Source: Hyaloperonospora brassicae
Taxonomy: Eukaryota; Oomycota; Peronosporomycetes; Peronosporales; Peronosporaceae
Assembly (NCBI GenBank): GCA_947650285.1
Contig: CANTFL010001484.1
Location: 496,001 to 560,000, forward strand
Direction of reading: 5' to 3'
Length of the DNA stretch: 64,000 nucleotides
Part shown: positions 24,230-35,489 of the stretch, one piece after another
Position numbering within the stretch: position 1 is the first letter of the stretch
Layout of the letters: each line of letters begins with the position of its first letter
Notes under the pieces: generated by a model
The model's input: the letters and a program-made list of their open reading frames with translations, nothing else
Told to the model about the DNA's origin: nothing
Databases searched by the model: none
Position numbers and translations under genes: made by a program

Positions 24230-25420
24230 GAGATCCAGAATTGTTACAGGTAGAAGTGGTTCAGCAGATTCAAATTGATTGTATTAAACGAGCACAAGAT
24301 GAAGAGGTATGTATCCATCAGTTGAAGATGTATTTGACAGGAGATCTGACTATTTTGAGTGCGACGGAGGCAAGTACGACTGCCTTAATCGCTCCTGATA
24401 ACGAAGTGAAGTAGACAGATTAAAATTTTGCTGCCCCCCGATCAACTCCAATGAATGATTGTACTCGAACGATGCGATTGGCGATAAAAGAGTTGCTGCA
24501 GAAATATTTCCTACACCACTTCCACATTAGTGTGTAAGGCGAAAATCAAGGAATCGGCCGGGCTTACCAGTGTATCCAAGCACTGGAGGTGCCTGTACAA
24601 AAGCGTACAGAGTTGAATAGGTACATAGGTGTATGTAAGGATTGCGAAACGGGGAAAGGAGTTCCAAGTAAGTTTGGAGTATCGCCTGGGAATGCCCAGG
24701 TCTCCTATCCTTTTCAGATGATTGCTATGAATCACATCCGTATCTGCCCTGATCTATAAGGGCAATAAAGAGCTTTTACTACGGGTGGATCTACTTTCCA
24801 GGTATGTCATTGCCAAGGCAAGCGAATCCCGATCCGCCCAAACTATCGTGGAAATTTATGAAAAGTGTGTGCTCATGTGGTCGATTGCAAGTGGAGTGAT
24901 CCGCCATGACAGGGAGCCATGATTCATGTCTGATTTCTTTCGAGCATTTAACAAAATTACAGGATATATACTGCGAGCTACGATGGCATATAGACCGCAA
25001 GCAAACGGAACGGTCGAAAGGAAGGTGCAAGATTTGACGAGAGCGCTGAATATGTCCATCCTAGATACTGATCAAAGGGATTGGGAAGATTACGCGGAAA
25101 GACTATCGTTTGCAACTCATACCGCTCAAGAACGAGTACGTAGCGATAAGCTTTTCAATTCGATACACGGATAAAATCTTAGATCTACCCAACAAGCGGC
25201 TTTGCCCTTTGGAAGCACTTTGTTACAAAACCAAGATCCGCACAAATCGAGTTATAGCATACAACATCATTATCAACGCGCTAGAGCTGCGGTAAACGAG
25301 CGTCTTATGAGCGAGATACAGAATCGGGCCGACCGACACAATGTAGATCTTGATCCTACTAGTATAGAGGTTAGACCCCGAGTTTAGATATATCTCGATA
25401 GAGTAAAGGAGGGATACGGT
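24230..25420 (+). pseudogene. Element X2 integrase, decayed
   Basis: Plus-strand DDE integrase remnant. Around 24640-24665 a CKDCETGKG segment stands for the zinc-binding amino end. The frame 24926-25174 reads MSDFFRAFNKITGY, then YRPQANGTVERKVQDLTRAL, which holds the third catalytic acid (E in TVER), and then YAERLSFATHTAQ. The region with the first two catalytic aspartates (about 24720-24910) is broken by frame changes. Frames 25202-25387 are the linker to the chromodomain. Confidence 0.65.
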
Positions 25421-25435
25421 CGAAAGCTGGAGCAT

Positions 25436-25903
25436 ATGTGGCACGGGCGTTTCCGAGTCGCGGAATCGTGTGGAGTGTGCGCGGTACGATTGGAGATTGC
25501 CAGAACACATTACAGGCTATTTCCGGTGATTCGCGCATCGAAGTTGAAACGAGTAAGAGTCTTCCCTGATCGCCTGATCAATACACTGAGAGTAACGAAA
25601 GCATGTCGGGTCAAATTTGATAGGGTGATCCTACCAGAATATAGCTGAAAGACTGAATTTGATGATAATGAATTCGAAGTGGAGAGGATCTCCGATGTGA
25701 GATACGATCGGAAGACGCGTTTTGAACATGTACATCGACAATTTTGGGTCTATTGGAAGAAATACAGTGATCATGATTGGATGGTTGAGGCGGATCTAAA
25801 TTCTGGCGATCTATTACTTGACTTAAATCGCAGTCGTGTCAGTAGAAATCGATTTGAGGTGATGCAATCTTACCGGAAAGGATCGCAGGATCATCAACCG
25901 TAG
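25436..25903 (+). pseudogene. Element X2 integrase carboxyl end and chromodomain
   Basis: Two frames in the same phase, 25436-25648 and 25679-25903, separated by a single TGA. The first holds the basic linker KLKRVRVFPDRLINTLRV. The second is the chromodomain: FEVERISDVRYDRKTRF, HRQFWVYWKKYSDHDW, EADLNSGDLLLDLNRSRVSR. The aromatic residues of the HRQFWVYWKKY segment sit where chromodomains form the methyl-lysine cage. It ends the X2 coding region and is followed by the 3' untranslated part and LTR. Confidence 0.7.
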
Positions 25904-26463
25904 GTTTATTAGAGGGAAGATGAATGTGTGCAGGCCGGCTGCACAGAAAATGCTGGAGGATTATATGCTTTATTACTATTATGGCGATCAAGGCACATTA
26001 AGATCCTCATCGTGGCCGAAAGGTCTAATAAAAAAGAAGACAATTTCGAGACATGACAACAGAAGGTACCAAGGGAATTGTATTATTAAAGCAAATGCTA
26101 CTTCAAAGAATCATTCTGATTCAACGTGGCTTGCTAAAAGTCGATTAATTGAAGAGGGAGGCCAGTTGATCTGTTAGCTCCCGACGACCTGTTGCCACAA
26201 GTGGACTGACTCGGAAGTTTAGGGTGAGGATCTCCAGATCCACTCATGTGGTGCTAGTCTAATGGCACCGTCGAGGTAGAGGATGGCGAATCTGTTTGAA
26301 TAGTTGGCGCGACGGAATCAGCCGATACAGTCAGGATGGATGACTCCGTTATAAATGTCTATGGAAACAAAGGAATTGAGAAGGAACCATGAATTACCGT
26401 GCCTACAAAGACGATTTACAGCTTGACTGACGCTGCCCGCCATCTCAACGTACAGTGGCCGGT
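25904..26463 (+). other. Element X2 3' untranslated region
   Basis: Between chromodomain and 3' LTR. Small frames only (25920-26177 has no recognisable motif). No clear polypurine tract is visible directly before the LTR. Confidence 0.4.
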
Positions 26464-27336
26464 TGTAGAAAAGCGGATTGAAGAATGGGGCGAATAATGC
26501 GCGGAAGAAGGGCGACTCTGGTACCCGTGCTAGGTGCAAAGTATGGATGGGTGGACCACGACAATCGGTTCCAATGCAAGGGTGTATCCGATCTAAGAGG
26601 GTATCTTGGATCCAAGAGGGTACCCGATCCAACAAGGATCCGATCTGAGAAGTATCCTACCTGAGAGGGGATCCTATCAAAGCTCACACCATAATCTGAG
26701 TCAGGGGTAGGGAATATATTAAGGAGCCTACGATGTACAAGAGACAAATTGATTCGCTGGACGACGCGGGCAAGCGCCTTATACATAGTTAGGCTAGGTC
26801 GTGTGTTTTGTGAGATGTTTCGCTAGCATTAATCAAAGCTCAATGTACTTCAAACAGAAACGCGTCATCTCTTTGGGATGGATATATGGCCTGCCGAGAC
26901 GTCAAGATTTACGCTTGTAGTCTATACAAGCATCGAACTTGGATCGTTTGGCTAGGTGTGTCCAGGACTCTCAGAAACATCAAGACAACTGCAATGGGGC
27001 GCAGCAAGAAATATTGGGTGATCAAGATCGAGAGACGGCGCAGGTGGTCAGAAGGTCAAACACATCAAGATCTACGTATTGGACGAGGCGATCTCGTCGA
27101 GACATAGGCAGCTCATATCGAGTACTTACAAGTAACCTGTGATCGCGTGAATACTTCCACGCGATCATCCCCGTCCCAAACACGGTCAAGTCTGGTATCA
27201 ACACTAGTATACCAAGCAGGTTGCAGCCCGCCTTACCGACGGGTACACAAGTTGAGGTAGGAATGAAGCACGGAAACGGAGTACTCCCTCCGATAGTCGT
27301 TCATCTGGGCGCCAGTGGGGAGGCGAGATCACATCA
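26464..27336 (+). repeat. LTR of family X, 3' LTR of element X2
   Basis: About 873 bp starting TGTAGAAAAGCGGATTG and ending GATCACATCA. Very similar to 8430-9309, and in the position expected for the 3' LTR of plus-strand X2. The right flank differs from the leader found after the other two copies, which fixes the LTR end. Confidence 0.7.
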
Positions 27337-28050
27337 TTAAATTTATATAGTCCGGTCCACCACATTTGCAGTATTTGTGTTTGTTGGACCTGGTGTTGCA
27401 TGTAACAAAGCTACGGTTGATTAAATCGAGGGTCTGCTTAAGCTTCGGGCCGCATATCGCGACATTTCGATCAATTCGCAGCTCAAGCAGTTTCATTTTT
27501 TGAAATCGCTTTTTTTATGTGTAACCACACGCTACGACACTCATCTACCGAAAATTGTTCACGACTGTGTTCCATCACAGAATCACCTGTGTTTCGGCAT
27601 CATTATCTCGGGCGCCCAAATCGTGCTCAAAATTTGGCTTATATTGAACGTTTGGTATGGCTCAAGCACACATACGGTCTCCACTAAAGGGACCCGAAAT
27701 CCATTCCTATCAGTACAACTTAATTAATAACTTGCCACGATCATCCCGTTACTTGATCCCGTCATTTTTTCTCCTCTACCAATTCTTTGGCCTCCAAATA
27801 CCCCTTTTCCCCTTGGACTTTTTTCTGGTGTACGTCACCCTATCTATCTTCTCGTCGGTCGCCTGGTATCCCATCTTCCAAATAGCGCTTCACCACAGAG
27901 ATACGTAAGAATGTACATGTTGAAAATCTACTGAAGTTGCAGTTCGTGCACGTGGTCTCTGAAGTATATTTTGTTTGTTATCTTGATGCGTGTCTTCTTT
28001 GTTACCTATCGTGGAGAACAATGATGTGATGGAGAAAGATTTATAAAAAA
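27337..28050. other. No gene recognised
   Basis: About 0.7 kb between two LTRs. Frames of 75-83 codons (27500-27908) are hydrophobic by composition but show no motif. I see nothing I can name. Confidence 0.4.
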
Positions 28051-28980
28051 TGGCGATGTGATCTCGACTCCTCACTGGCGACCAGTCGATCGACTAGTGA
28101 AGGGTGTGCTTCTTTTCCGTGTGCAAAGCCTTCATCATCTTGTGTACCCGCCAGCAAGGTGGGTTTGACTCTTCTCCATGAACGTAAGTCAAAGTTAAGC
28201 TTAGTTTGCTTAGGGATGGAACGTAGACTGCATCGAACGAAAATCTTCGCTGTATCTCGTTGATTCTTGGAGGAATATTCGATAGAGACGTTCTATCTCG
28301 TATAGACCATTTTGTCCAATAATTCTAAATAGTTGATCTTTTACCCACATAACTTCTGACCAATTGAACCAACTCGCGATCTTGTATCCGAAACACTAAA
28401 ATTTCACTGCGTTCGATCGTAATGGGGGTTGTCTTTATTGGTGATGATACGTCTGGTCAAACCATTTCGGAAAAAGTCTTGAAGGGCGTAAGGCAATATT
28501 CGTGAGGCTTTACGATGCCAACGTATTTCTGCCATGAAAGAAGTCATTACGGTGATCCAAAGAAGTAAATTGAACGCTTAAAATGTTTTACCCATCAAAC
28601 AAAACTACTACTATATATTTCTATATCTCTGTATTTGCTGCCAAGTTTATTCTTTCTACAAAGATTGTCCCCGTGTACTACAATGTCGTCAGTCTCAGTC
28701 ACGAGTCCAAATGGATGTCGATCGGGTTCTTGATCACGGATCCCTGTGTGTGATACACACCAAAACATAGATCGATTATGGATCTCTAGAGCGGATCGCG
28801 GTGTGTGATACGCGCCAACGATAGGTGGCGGTCGTGCTAGCTACCGAGACTGGTCTTACAATCGGATCGTGTGACAACCGATATTCCCACCATCCTTAAC
28901 ATGTTCTCCTCTACTTTTTCCATGCTCCATATCTTTGACGCGCTCCTTATCTTTGTGACGATTAGCTTATTTTAATCGTC
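28051..28980 (-). repeat. LTR-like block of family W (solo or truncated)
   Basis: In minus orientation it ends GATCACATCGCCA at 28051 and has the GGTCGCCAGTGAGGAGTC block matching GGCGCCAGTGGAGA of the other families, plus the TTGTGTACCCG block. A GGATC/GATAC-repeat patch at 28735-28830 parallels the arrays of X, Y and Z. No coding region follows. The outer end is approximate. Confidence 0.45.
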
Positions 28981-31237
28981 GATTGCGTAATGTAAACATG
29001 TTCCATAAGCTCTACCATTCGGATTCGGTTGCAGATTGCAGATCGCGGATCGTGGATTGCGACCTCGGATTGAATATCTTCACATTCTTACTGTACCAGG
29101 TATGGTTTACACCTCGACTTTAAGGAGGATCATCCGACTTATCAATTATCGCATGCAATACAGCAGTCGCAATACGTTGATAGGCCATTCTCCATCAATC
29201 AACGTCTATTTGGACCTAGCCGATCACGCGATCCATTCCTTTGTAAGCCCTCTTGGCCACGCGTTTACAACGATGTAAGCACTTAAGTTTGTAACGATAT
29301 GCTGAAATAATAACTTTTCAATATTATTATACCCTATTTACTGTTAGAACTACCGGCGGTCCGAGAACCGACTCTGCGTCGAGGTTTCTTGTCTGACAGA
29401 TCGTACATCTCCCGCATTTACGGGTCTTGTAGCATACTGATCTTGGTATCGTGATCATCAAGGCAGAGCGATCAGAGATCATAGTTAGTCAAACCTCGTG
29501 ATGCTAGGTTGGAAACAGAACTCTTTTCTTTCGAGAAGAGAAGAAAAAGGTGTATAAAATCAATTCTGTAATTAAGACAAATGATCCGGTATGCTGACCA
29601 TCAAAAGATAGTCGAAAACGATTAAGACACCCTTTGTAGCGGAGCTATATACGATTCTTTGTCAGAGGAAGACTTACAGCTCAACGAGATACTTCGTTTT
29701 TTACAAGATCACGCCCCAGCAAGTATGTCTGGCTCAGTGGTCTTCTAGTCCTGGTTCAAGGGACTAATACCGTTCAGGGAATCAACAGCATCAAGTGCTG
29801 AAGAGTATATGCCTTGATAAGCCTTCTCACTCTAGTGACCAAAGACGTCTTAACAAGACACATGACCCGTACAGATCAAAATGCGAACTGATGTTATTAA
29901 ATCCTTAACACGGGATAAGTCCTGCGCATTTCATACAATGTAAGCTTTTACCACCTACTAGAGCAAAACGTGAAGCTTACCATCGGTGGCTGAAGCGACA
30001 CTACTTTTAATGAGTGGTACATCACAGGGTACTCGTGCTAGCCTACAAATGTACTACTCACAGTGTATCTCCGTTACACTTTCCCCCAGCCATATTTGGG
30101 TATCGCTGTTTGGTCTAGGAAGGACCGCGTTTTCAGATGCTGAAATGAGGATATAAAAGATGAACCCGTCAATGCTTATGGTGTGAGGATGACGTGTTGT
30201 GTTGTACGAAGTAGGCTGTAAAGGCTATCGACGGATCCGACCACGTGTTCGGTGAACGGCTAGAATTGCGACAGGTCTAGAAAAGTGTTCACTATCCCGA
30301 CGATCATTTCAGCTCTGCGTATATACCGATCGAGTTCTGCATTACATATTAGATGCCCTCCACGAATTGGATGCCCTTCACTCTTAGAAATGCTTTTTTC
30401 GAATTGATGACATGTGCGGAGTGCAAAAACAGAAGCCTAGACACTATTTGATGAATCTCGTTCATCTATTTTAATTATACATCAAAGTCGACACTACGTG
30501 ACCTGTAAACAGTGGCAAATATGTATTTATACAATGACAAATATGTATGTCGACAGGTGACTAGCTTCCCACACATTGCGCTCGTTCTTTCTTCCTCAAT
30601 TATTTGATTTGCTGGCTGATGTCATGGGCGATATCAGCCAACTGGTAAAGTGTTATGAACTGCTCACTCGACACTATCTCCAGAAGTAACGTGCTTGCAA
30701 CATTGCAGTGGGAAACGTAATACTGTCGAAAGGTCCGCCGAGATCACGTTCGTATCAAAACGTGACCTTTAGTCAATGTCGTCGAGCGGGCCACGTTGTG
30801 CACTAGCGGCCAACTTTAGCGTCGGCCGATTCGGTTGATTCAATATGGCCTAACGTACTGCAAGAGGAAGAAGGTCCTGGCGCCTGGTGCAGAGGTTGAC
30901 GAACACTTGGCTACATATTTGCTAAACAATCGATACGATCTTCCATTCTGTCTCGGCCGAGCGTAAGCTCACGCTGCAAGTAGACACATGTTGTGGCGTC
31001 CACGCGGGTAACGAAACACTCTGTGGCAGCAACTACAGCAACTACAGCAAATTCCTCGCGGTGATAGGGGATCCCGAGTCGATGCACTCGAGCTGTCTGT
31101 CGTCACAAGAGGACGAAAACCACATTTGATGACATCGAACGCCTGCGGGTCTGTGTGTCTTCCGACTCGACTGCAAACGTGTCAACACCAGAGTGTCCCG
31201 ACTGGACCACGGCGTCACGGATGACTGACAGGCTTGC
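28981..31237. other. Gene-poor stretch, nothing recognised
   Basis: About 2.2 kb with stops in all frames; the longest frame (29036-29278, 80 codons) shows no motif. No LTR, terminal repeat or RNA gene was recognised. The end near 31040-31237 is probably the 3' flank of the transporter gene. Confidence 0.45.
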
Positions 31238-32851
31238 TCAAGCAGCTTCCCGGCCGTCAGAGTGAAGCTGCACGCTGTGGTACGTGACCGCACATCTACC
31301 GTCCGTCTTGCGACCCTGGCTCGAGATAAAGCCGAGGTACAACGACAGCACAAGAATGCAGGTCGCACAGAGCACCATGTTGACGAGAAAGAGCAGAGGC
31401 CACGATGCCAGCAGACTCGGCAGAAACGGCAAGACCATGCGAGCCACCGACGCGGACGCACCAAATACCCCCATGAGCAAACCTTGGGGTCGTGAGCCCA
31501 GGACTTTGGAAAACGCTGACACGACCACGGCCGATGTAAGTGGACAGCCAACGCTCCAAACAAACGACTCGGCAGTCACAAAGATGTCGAATTGCTGCGC
31601 AGAGTGGTCTTTGTCGACGTCACCGCTTTGCTCGTTGTTCACGTGCATGTCGGCGCACACGGTGAGCAAAATGGCGTTGCCCACGAGCAGCATGGCAAAG
31701 CCAAAGAGCAGGAAGGCCGTATCCGCGACTTTTCTTCGCAAGACGTGCACCGAGCCGTACGAGATGAGGCCCAAGAGTCCAATGACGAGATAGAAAGTAG
31801 ACGCGGCCCGTGTCGCTTCGACTGAGTTTTGTTCCTGGAGAGTGTTTCGATTCGTCATTTGTAGAAACAGCGGCACGTTCACAGTCTCGAAAATCGACAG
31901 GATCCCGCGCGTGATGAAGTTCAAGAAGATAAACACCAGCATGCCCACGGTCACCGCTCGTTCCGATAACATCGACGTCACGTCTTGTGTGGCTTTCATC
32001 TCGGTGGACTTCTCCGGCTTGTCGACAATAATTGTCAGCCCCTTTGCGGTCGATTGCGTGCCGTCTGACGGTGCACACACGACGGACGTTGGCGATCCTG
32101 GAGCGTCGTCGCGCGAGATCGAGTCGTCGAAAATGAGGTTGTTGACGAGTATCGTAAACAGGTTGAGCGCCACAAGCAGAAACCCTGGAGCAGTGATCCG
32201 GTTGAACTGCAGCAAGTCAGTAGCGATCTCAATCTCCGTGTTGCCCATGACGCTCCCGAGTCCGGGAGTCAGCGCATACGCGAGGAAGACGACCGTGGCA
32301 AACAGCGTAAAGAACTCCAGCCTCTGGTCTACGCGCGTGAGCATTGCAATGTTCGCCCGACAGACACTTCGATTGCCAGCGCCAAACCCAATCACCAGTC
32401 GACTGACCGCGAGCAACGTCCTGCTGCGCACAGATGGACTGTATGGCAGCACATACATCAAGTTGCCCAGCACAGCGCTCGCGCCCGCGACGTTGTAAAG
32501 CACTCGAAACGACGTGCGATCACAGAGCCAACCAAACAACAGCGACGAGAAGAACCTTCCGACACTAAAGAGTGCAGTGAGCAGACCGACGTCCTCTAGT
32601 CCGCCCCCGAGTTCCTGGACGTACGTGAACAGCGTGGGCAAGACGAGACCGCGCGCTGCCTCCGCCCCAAACTCGGACAGGTGGATCAGTACCATGTGCG
32701 CATACCACGACCGCACCCGACAACGTCGCGCTGTTCTCTCCACGCAACGCGCAGCGCGGTCGTCATGGTCCGAGTGAGTGGAAGGGCATTCAACCAGCAC
32801 GTCCTTCGCCTCCGACTCGGCCTCAATGGAGTCCGTCAATGCAGATACCAT
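31238..32851 (-). CDS. MFS membrane transporter, MFSD8/CLN7-like
   Basis: Predicted 537-residue polytopic membrane protein of the major facilitator superfamily. Hydrophobic segments begin near LIHLSEFGAEAARGLVLPTL, with an MFS signature-like loop LLFGWLCDRTSFRVLYN after the second or third helix. A conserved-looking VIGFGAGNRSVCRANIAML run follows. A hydrophilic central loop, about residues 240-305, separates two halves of roughly six helices each, the usual MFS plan. The GAGNRSVCRA pattern and loop position recall the lysosomal MFSD8 group, but substrate and compartment cannot be read from sequence. The frame extends upstream to a GTG at 32908; I chose the first ATG (32851), which follows two YCAYTYY sites. 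No intron is needed. Its upstream side faces the transposon stack. Confidence 0.85.
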   Translation of the reverse strand: MVSALTDSIEAESEAKDVLVECPSTHSDHDDRAARCVERTARRCRVRSWYAHMVLIHLSEFGAEAARGLVLPTLFTYVQELGGGLEDVGLLTALFSVGRFFSSLLFGWLCDRTSFRVLYNVAGASAVLGNLMYVLPYSPSVRSRTLLAVSRLVIGFGAGNRSVCRANIAMLTRVDQRLEFFTLFATVVFLAYALTPGLGSVMGNTEIEIATDLLQFNRITAPGFLLVALNLFTILVNNLIFDDSISRDDAPGSPTSVVCAPSDGTQSTAKGLTIIVDKPEKSTEMKATQDVTSMLSERAVTVGMLVFIFLNFITRGILSIFETVNVPLFLQMTNRNTLQEQNSVEATRAASTFYLVIGLLGLISYGSVHVLRRKVADTAFLLFGFAMLLVGNAILLTVCADMHVNNEQSGDVDKDHSAQQFDIFVTAESFVWSVGCPLTSAVVVSAFSKVLGSRPQGLLMGVFGASASVARMVLPFLPSLLASWPLLFLVNMVLCATCILVLSLYLGFISSQGRKTDGRCAVTYHSVQLHSDGREAA

Positions 32852-32891
32852 GTTACGTGCGACTTGTGCACGCGCACTTGTCGAGATGTGT

Positions 32892-32965
32892 GGAGTGGCG
32901 GTTGACACGCGCCGCGTCGCAGATAACCCATCAGTTCAGTCTCCTCAGCCTATCATCTGGAGTGA
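32892..32965 (-). promoter_or_regulatory. Two candidate initiator elements for the transporter gene
   Basis: On the minus strand CCACTCC (32898-32892) and TCACTCC (32965-32959) both fit the oomycete initiator consensus YCAYTYY. They lie 41 and 108 bp upstream of the chosen ATG. The motif is short and degenerate, so this is suggestive only. Confidence 0.35.
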
Positions 32966-33300
32966 TTCCAGAAATGTCGCAGAGTGGAGCCAGATGGGGC
33001 TCTGCTGAGAACTTTCTGGGCAGCAACTGCTCTTTTGGCTTCGATTAATTTTTCACAATGTGCCAGAGACAGGACAAGTGCGCGCAGACGATGCGCCTCG
33101 ACCCCAGCTGGTCTCGCGCGATGAATAAGTTGCACGAAGATCCGTGGCAAAAGGTCCTCACTGGCTGCTGAGGTTGCACGCGTGCGCTTCAACACACTGC
33201 TTTCAGTCGCCAGCACGCGCCTTGTGACTACAAGGTAGTCATCGTTCGTGTTCGACAGTCACGCACGCAATAGACCCAAGCCTGAAAGCGGCGCGTCGAC
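32966..33300. other. Left half of the old divergent intergenic region
   Basis: Sequence between the transporter gene and the Copia insertion, ending in the target duplication TCGAC (33296-33300). An 87-codon minus-strand frame (33216-32953) lacks an ATG and is not taken as a gene. The other half of this region is 53275-53469. Confidence 0.6.
33296..33300. repeat. Target-site duplication TCGAC, left copy
   Basis: TCGAC immediately precedes the Copia LTR end at 33301. The identical TCGAC follows the other Copia LTR at 53275-53279. A 5-bp duplication is the usual size for Copia insertions. Confidence 0.85.
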
Positions 33301-33596
33301 TGTAGGCAAGATGCGCGTTGCGAGAAGGAAGCGGTAGGTAAGCAATAAGATTCTGTATTCCTTCTTCCTAGTTCTCTCTTCTCTGCCGTGCTCGCCAAAG
33401 CCCTCTACCCCAGTCATCGGTCTCGCACGCATTCTGACTCTACCTGAATACAACCGTTATTCTGCTTGTCACTCTGCGCTCACCTTTTGCACACAGCGAG
33501 CTTATGACATCATGGTCCCAAATAAACCCCAAGTCACCGGCCGACCACTCCGATCGCCTTTTCGTGCACTCGCACCCATTTCCAGCATTTCCAACT
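33301..33596 (-). repeat. 3' LTR of the Copia element
   Basis: About 296 bp, closely matching the 5' LTR (52530-53274 after removing its insert). Plus-strand ends are TGTAGGCAAG and TTTCCAAC; the last base pair of the LTR (CA in the 5' copy) reads CT here. It preserves the empty site for the solo LTR found at 52653-53096. Confidence 0.8.
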
Positions 33597-33601
33597 CTCC
33601 T
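33597..33601. other. Copia polypurine tract interrupted by element 2
   Basis: On the minus strand the sequence next to the 3' LTR is a purine run; on the plus strand it reads TCTCCT here and continues TTCCTCC at 48873. Element 2 lies exactly between. The flanking pentamers CTCCT and TTCCT are a 5-bp target duplication with one mismatch. Confidence 0.65.
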
Positions 33602-33989
33602 TGTAACGGGTTTACACGTCGGCTGATCGTCGACAATTGGTGTGGTGCACACAAGAGATGGGGTCCCCTGTAAAATGATAATAGAACGCAATAGGTGTAT
33701 CAATTGTTGAAGACTGATGTCTGTCAACCATTGATTACGAGATCTTTTAATTGGTTTTGATAAAACATTAGCGAGTAGGTTAAGTACGTTGTTCTAAAAT
33801 GTTCTTTTAGGTCAAAAGAAGAAATACAGTTCAGTTCCCCTTTTGATCAGTAAGAGACACGTTCCTCATGAGGCGTTTTGATCGTAAGGACTAAGCAACG
33901 CCTGAGAAGGTAGCTTGTTCTTGAGCACTCTGTGCTGTGACTCTTTTGAATCGTTTGGTCCCCATTGGAACAGGGACCGTAAGCTCTTG
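33602..33989 (+). repeat. 5' LTR of element 2, first part
   Basis: Aligns with 48390-48780 of the 3' LTR. It stops where element 1 begins; the remainder of the LTR resumes at 41629. The two parts minus the duplicated pentamer give about 486 bp against 483 bp for the intact 3' LTR. Confidence 0.85.
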
Positions 33990-34314
33990 TGTAATGGGCC
34001 ACCCCGATACATAAATAGTTTCGATTTAGTTTACATGTTACTCAAAAAGGAGTGCTACTTTTGAAGTAGCGAAAGTAGCACGTCGTATATATTAGCTGGT
34101 TTAATGGTCTCAATAACATTATTAGCCAGTAAGATATAGGCACGTAGATTGAGTGGTTCCCATGAGTCAAGGGAAGCATTCGTACTTAGGATGATTAAAA
34201 GACAAAATATAAAACAGAGTTAAAAATACTAAGCACCTAAGACTTGGGCTTTGAGCTTCCTCAAAGCGTTGAATATATTGTAAGCTAAGTACGGGTTGTT
34301 CCAGCCTCGTTACA
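33990..34314 (+). repeat. 5' LTR of element 1
   Basis: Begins TGTAATGGGCC and ends CTCGTTACA. Nearly identical to 41304-41628 except for clustered changes around a hairpin at 34052-34081 and near both ends. The stem GTGCTACTTT is 10 bp here. Confidence 0.9.
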
Positions 34315-34316
34315 CC

Positions 34317-34328
34317 TGGTAGCACTTA
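34317..34328 (+). other. Primer-binding site of element 1
   Basis: TGGTAGCACTTA, two bases after the LTR. The first seven bases TGGTAGC match the complement of the 3' end of many eukaryotic initiator tRNA-Met molecules. Element 2 has the same TGGTAGCA at the same distance. Confidence 0.6.
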
Positions 34329-34339
34329 GTAGTCCTTCC

Positions 34340-35388
34340 ATGCCCGAGTTCGGGATGAGCGATTCGTCTTACTTTGACGCTCCAGACGTGAGTCTGGGGC
34401 ACGCGACTTTTCCCCATCTCACTGGTGGTAAGTGGGATGCCCTAAATCGCCTCGCGGCGATATCTGGAGAGGCATTCGTTGTGTCGCTGATGAATTCAGC
34501 GACTCCTGAAGGACAGCGTCTCGCCATACACGACTTCATGGCTCGCGAGCTCGCCGAATCCAATCGGCGATGTTTAATTCCCTCGCGGACTTCACGGAAC
34601 GATGCCGTGAAAATGGAGACCTCCGTCTACTCTGGCGAAGGCAAAAAACGTTTGTCGCTGTCGCGTTATTTTCGTGAGGTTGACATCGCTATCGCCTCGA
34701 GACTTCTCGAGGCTCCTCAAGCGAAGGTCAATCTCCTTCTCTCCCGTCTCATTGGGAAATCCAAGGAGTGAGCTTTGAGTAATCTCGTTGTGGACGAGTA
34801 TGCGTTCCCAATCTGGAGGCCATCCAGAGTGACCTTCGAATCGCCTTCTAGCCGCCACAAGAAGAGAAGTTGGTGCGTTCAAGGTTCCTGTCCTTGAGAC
34901 AGGGTAAAATGTCGATGCGCGACTATGTGCAGATGGCTCGACATCTGGCGTCGTGCATTGTCACGCATCCCATGGACATGTACACACAAGTGAACGTGTT
35001 TGTCGATAGCATGCGTAAAGGGCAGACTCGCCTATCGCTGGAACGCGCGGAGCCTACCACGTTGAAGGAGGCTTTCGCTATCGCCCTCCATGAGGACTTC
35101 AGATTCACCAAGGCCTATACCAAGCTTTCAGTTGTTACCGCTGTCAGATCAGCGGGCCCGGAACCTATGGAAATTGACGCAATTGAGTCGTCGGGAGACC
35201 GACGACGTGTTACGTCCTACAAGGGCGACACCCGTAGCAGACGTGAGACGATCTGCTTTCGATGTCGAAAGCCGGGACATCGCGCGGCTGAATGCCGCGC
35301 GCCAGCACCGATTTCGGTGCATGCGACGGACACCCATCATGAGGAAGGTACTCCGCTCACTCGTCCAAAAAAAGGACGAGACCAGTAG
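34340..35388 (+). pseudogene. Element 1 gag
   Basis: Capsid/nucleocapsid gene in two pieces. The first (34340-34771) ends at a TGA after IGKSKE; the reading continues as ALSNLVVDEYAF, so the stop probably replaced a tryptophan. A frameshift near 34850 leads to the second piece (34870-35388), with FLSLRQGKMSMRDYVQMARH and VNVFVDSMRKGQ, the typical gag carboxyl half. Its zinc knuckle CFRCRKPGHRAAEC fits CX2CX4HX4C. The start is probably the ATG at 34340, just after the primer-binding site. The gene is close to intact apart from these two lesions. Confidence 0.8.
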
Positions 35389-35489
35389 GTGCAGGGCGCC
35401 CTACTGGTTTGAAGAGAGTTCCGGGTCCACCGGTGGCAGCCCGACCTCCCAGCCCATCAGTGCTGCGTGCACGGTCAAATGCCACTACT

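Noticed and set aside
31284..31793. Plus-strand frame opposite the transporter gene
   Set aside because: Shadow of the transporter coding strand; no motif.
32852..32908. GTG-initiated extension of the transporter
   Set aside because: Same reason; the first ATG at 32851 keeps all membrane segments.
32953..33216. 87-codon minus-strand frame upstream of the transporter as a separate gene or exon
   Set aside because: No ATG, different phase from the transporter, no motif, and it lies across the candidate initiators.
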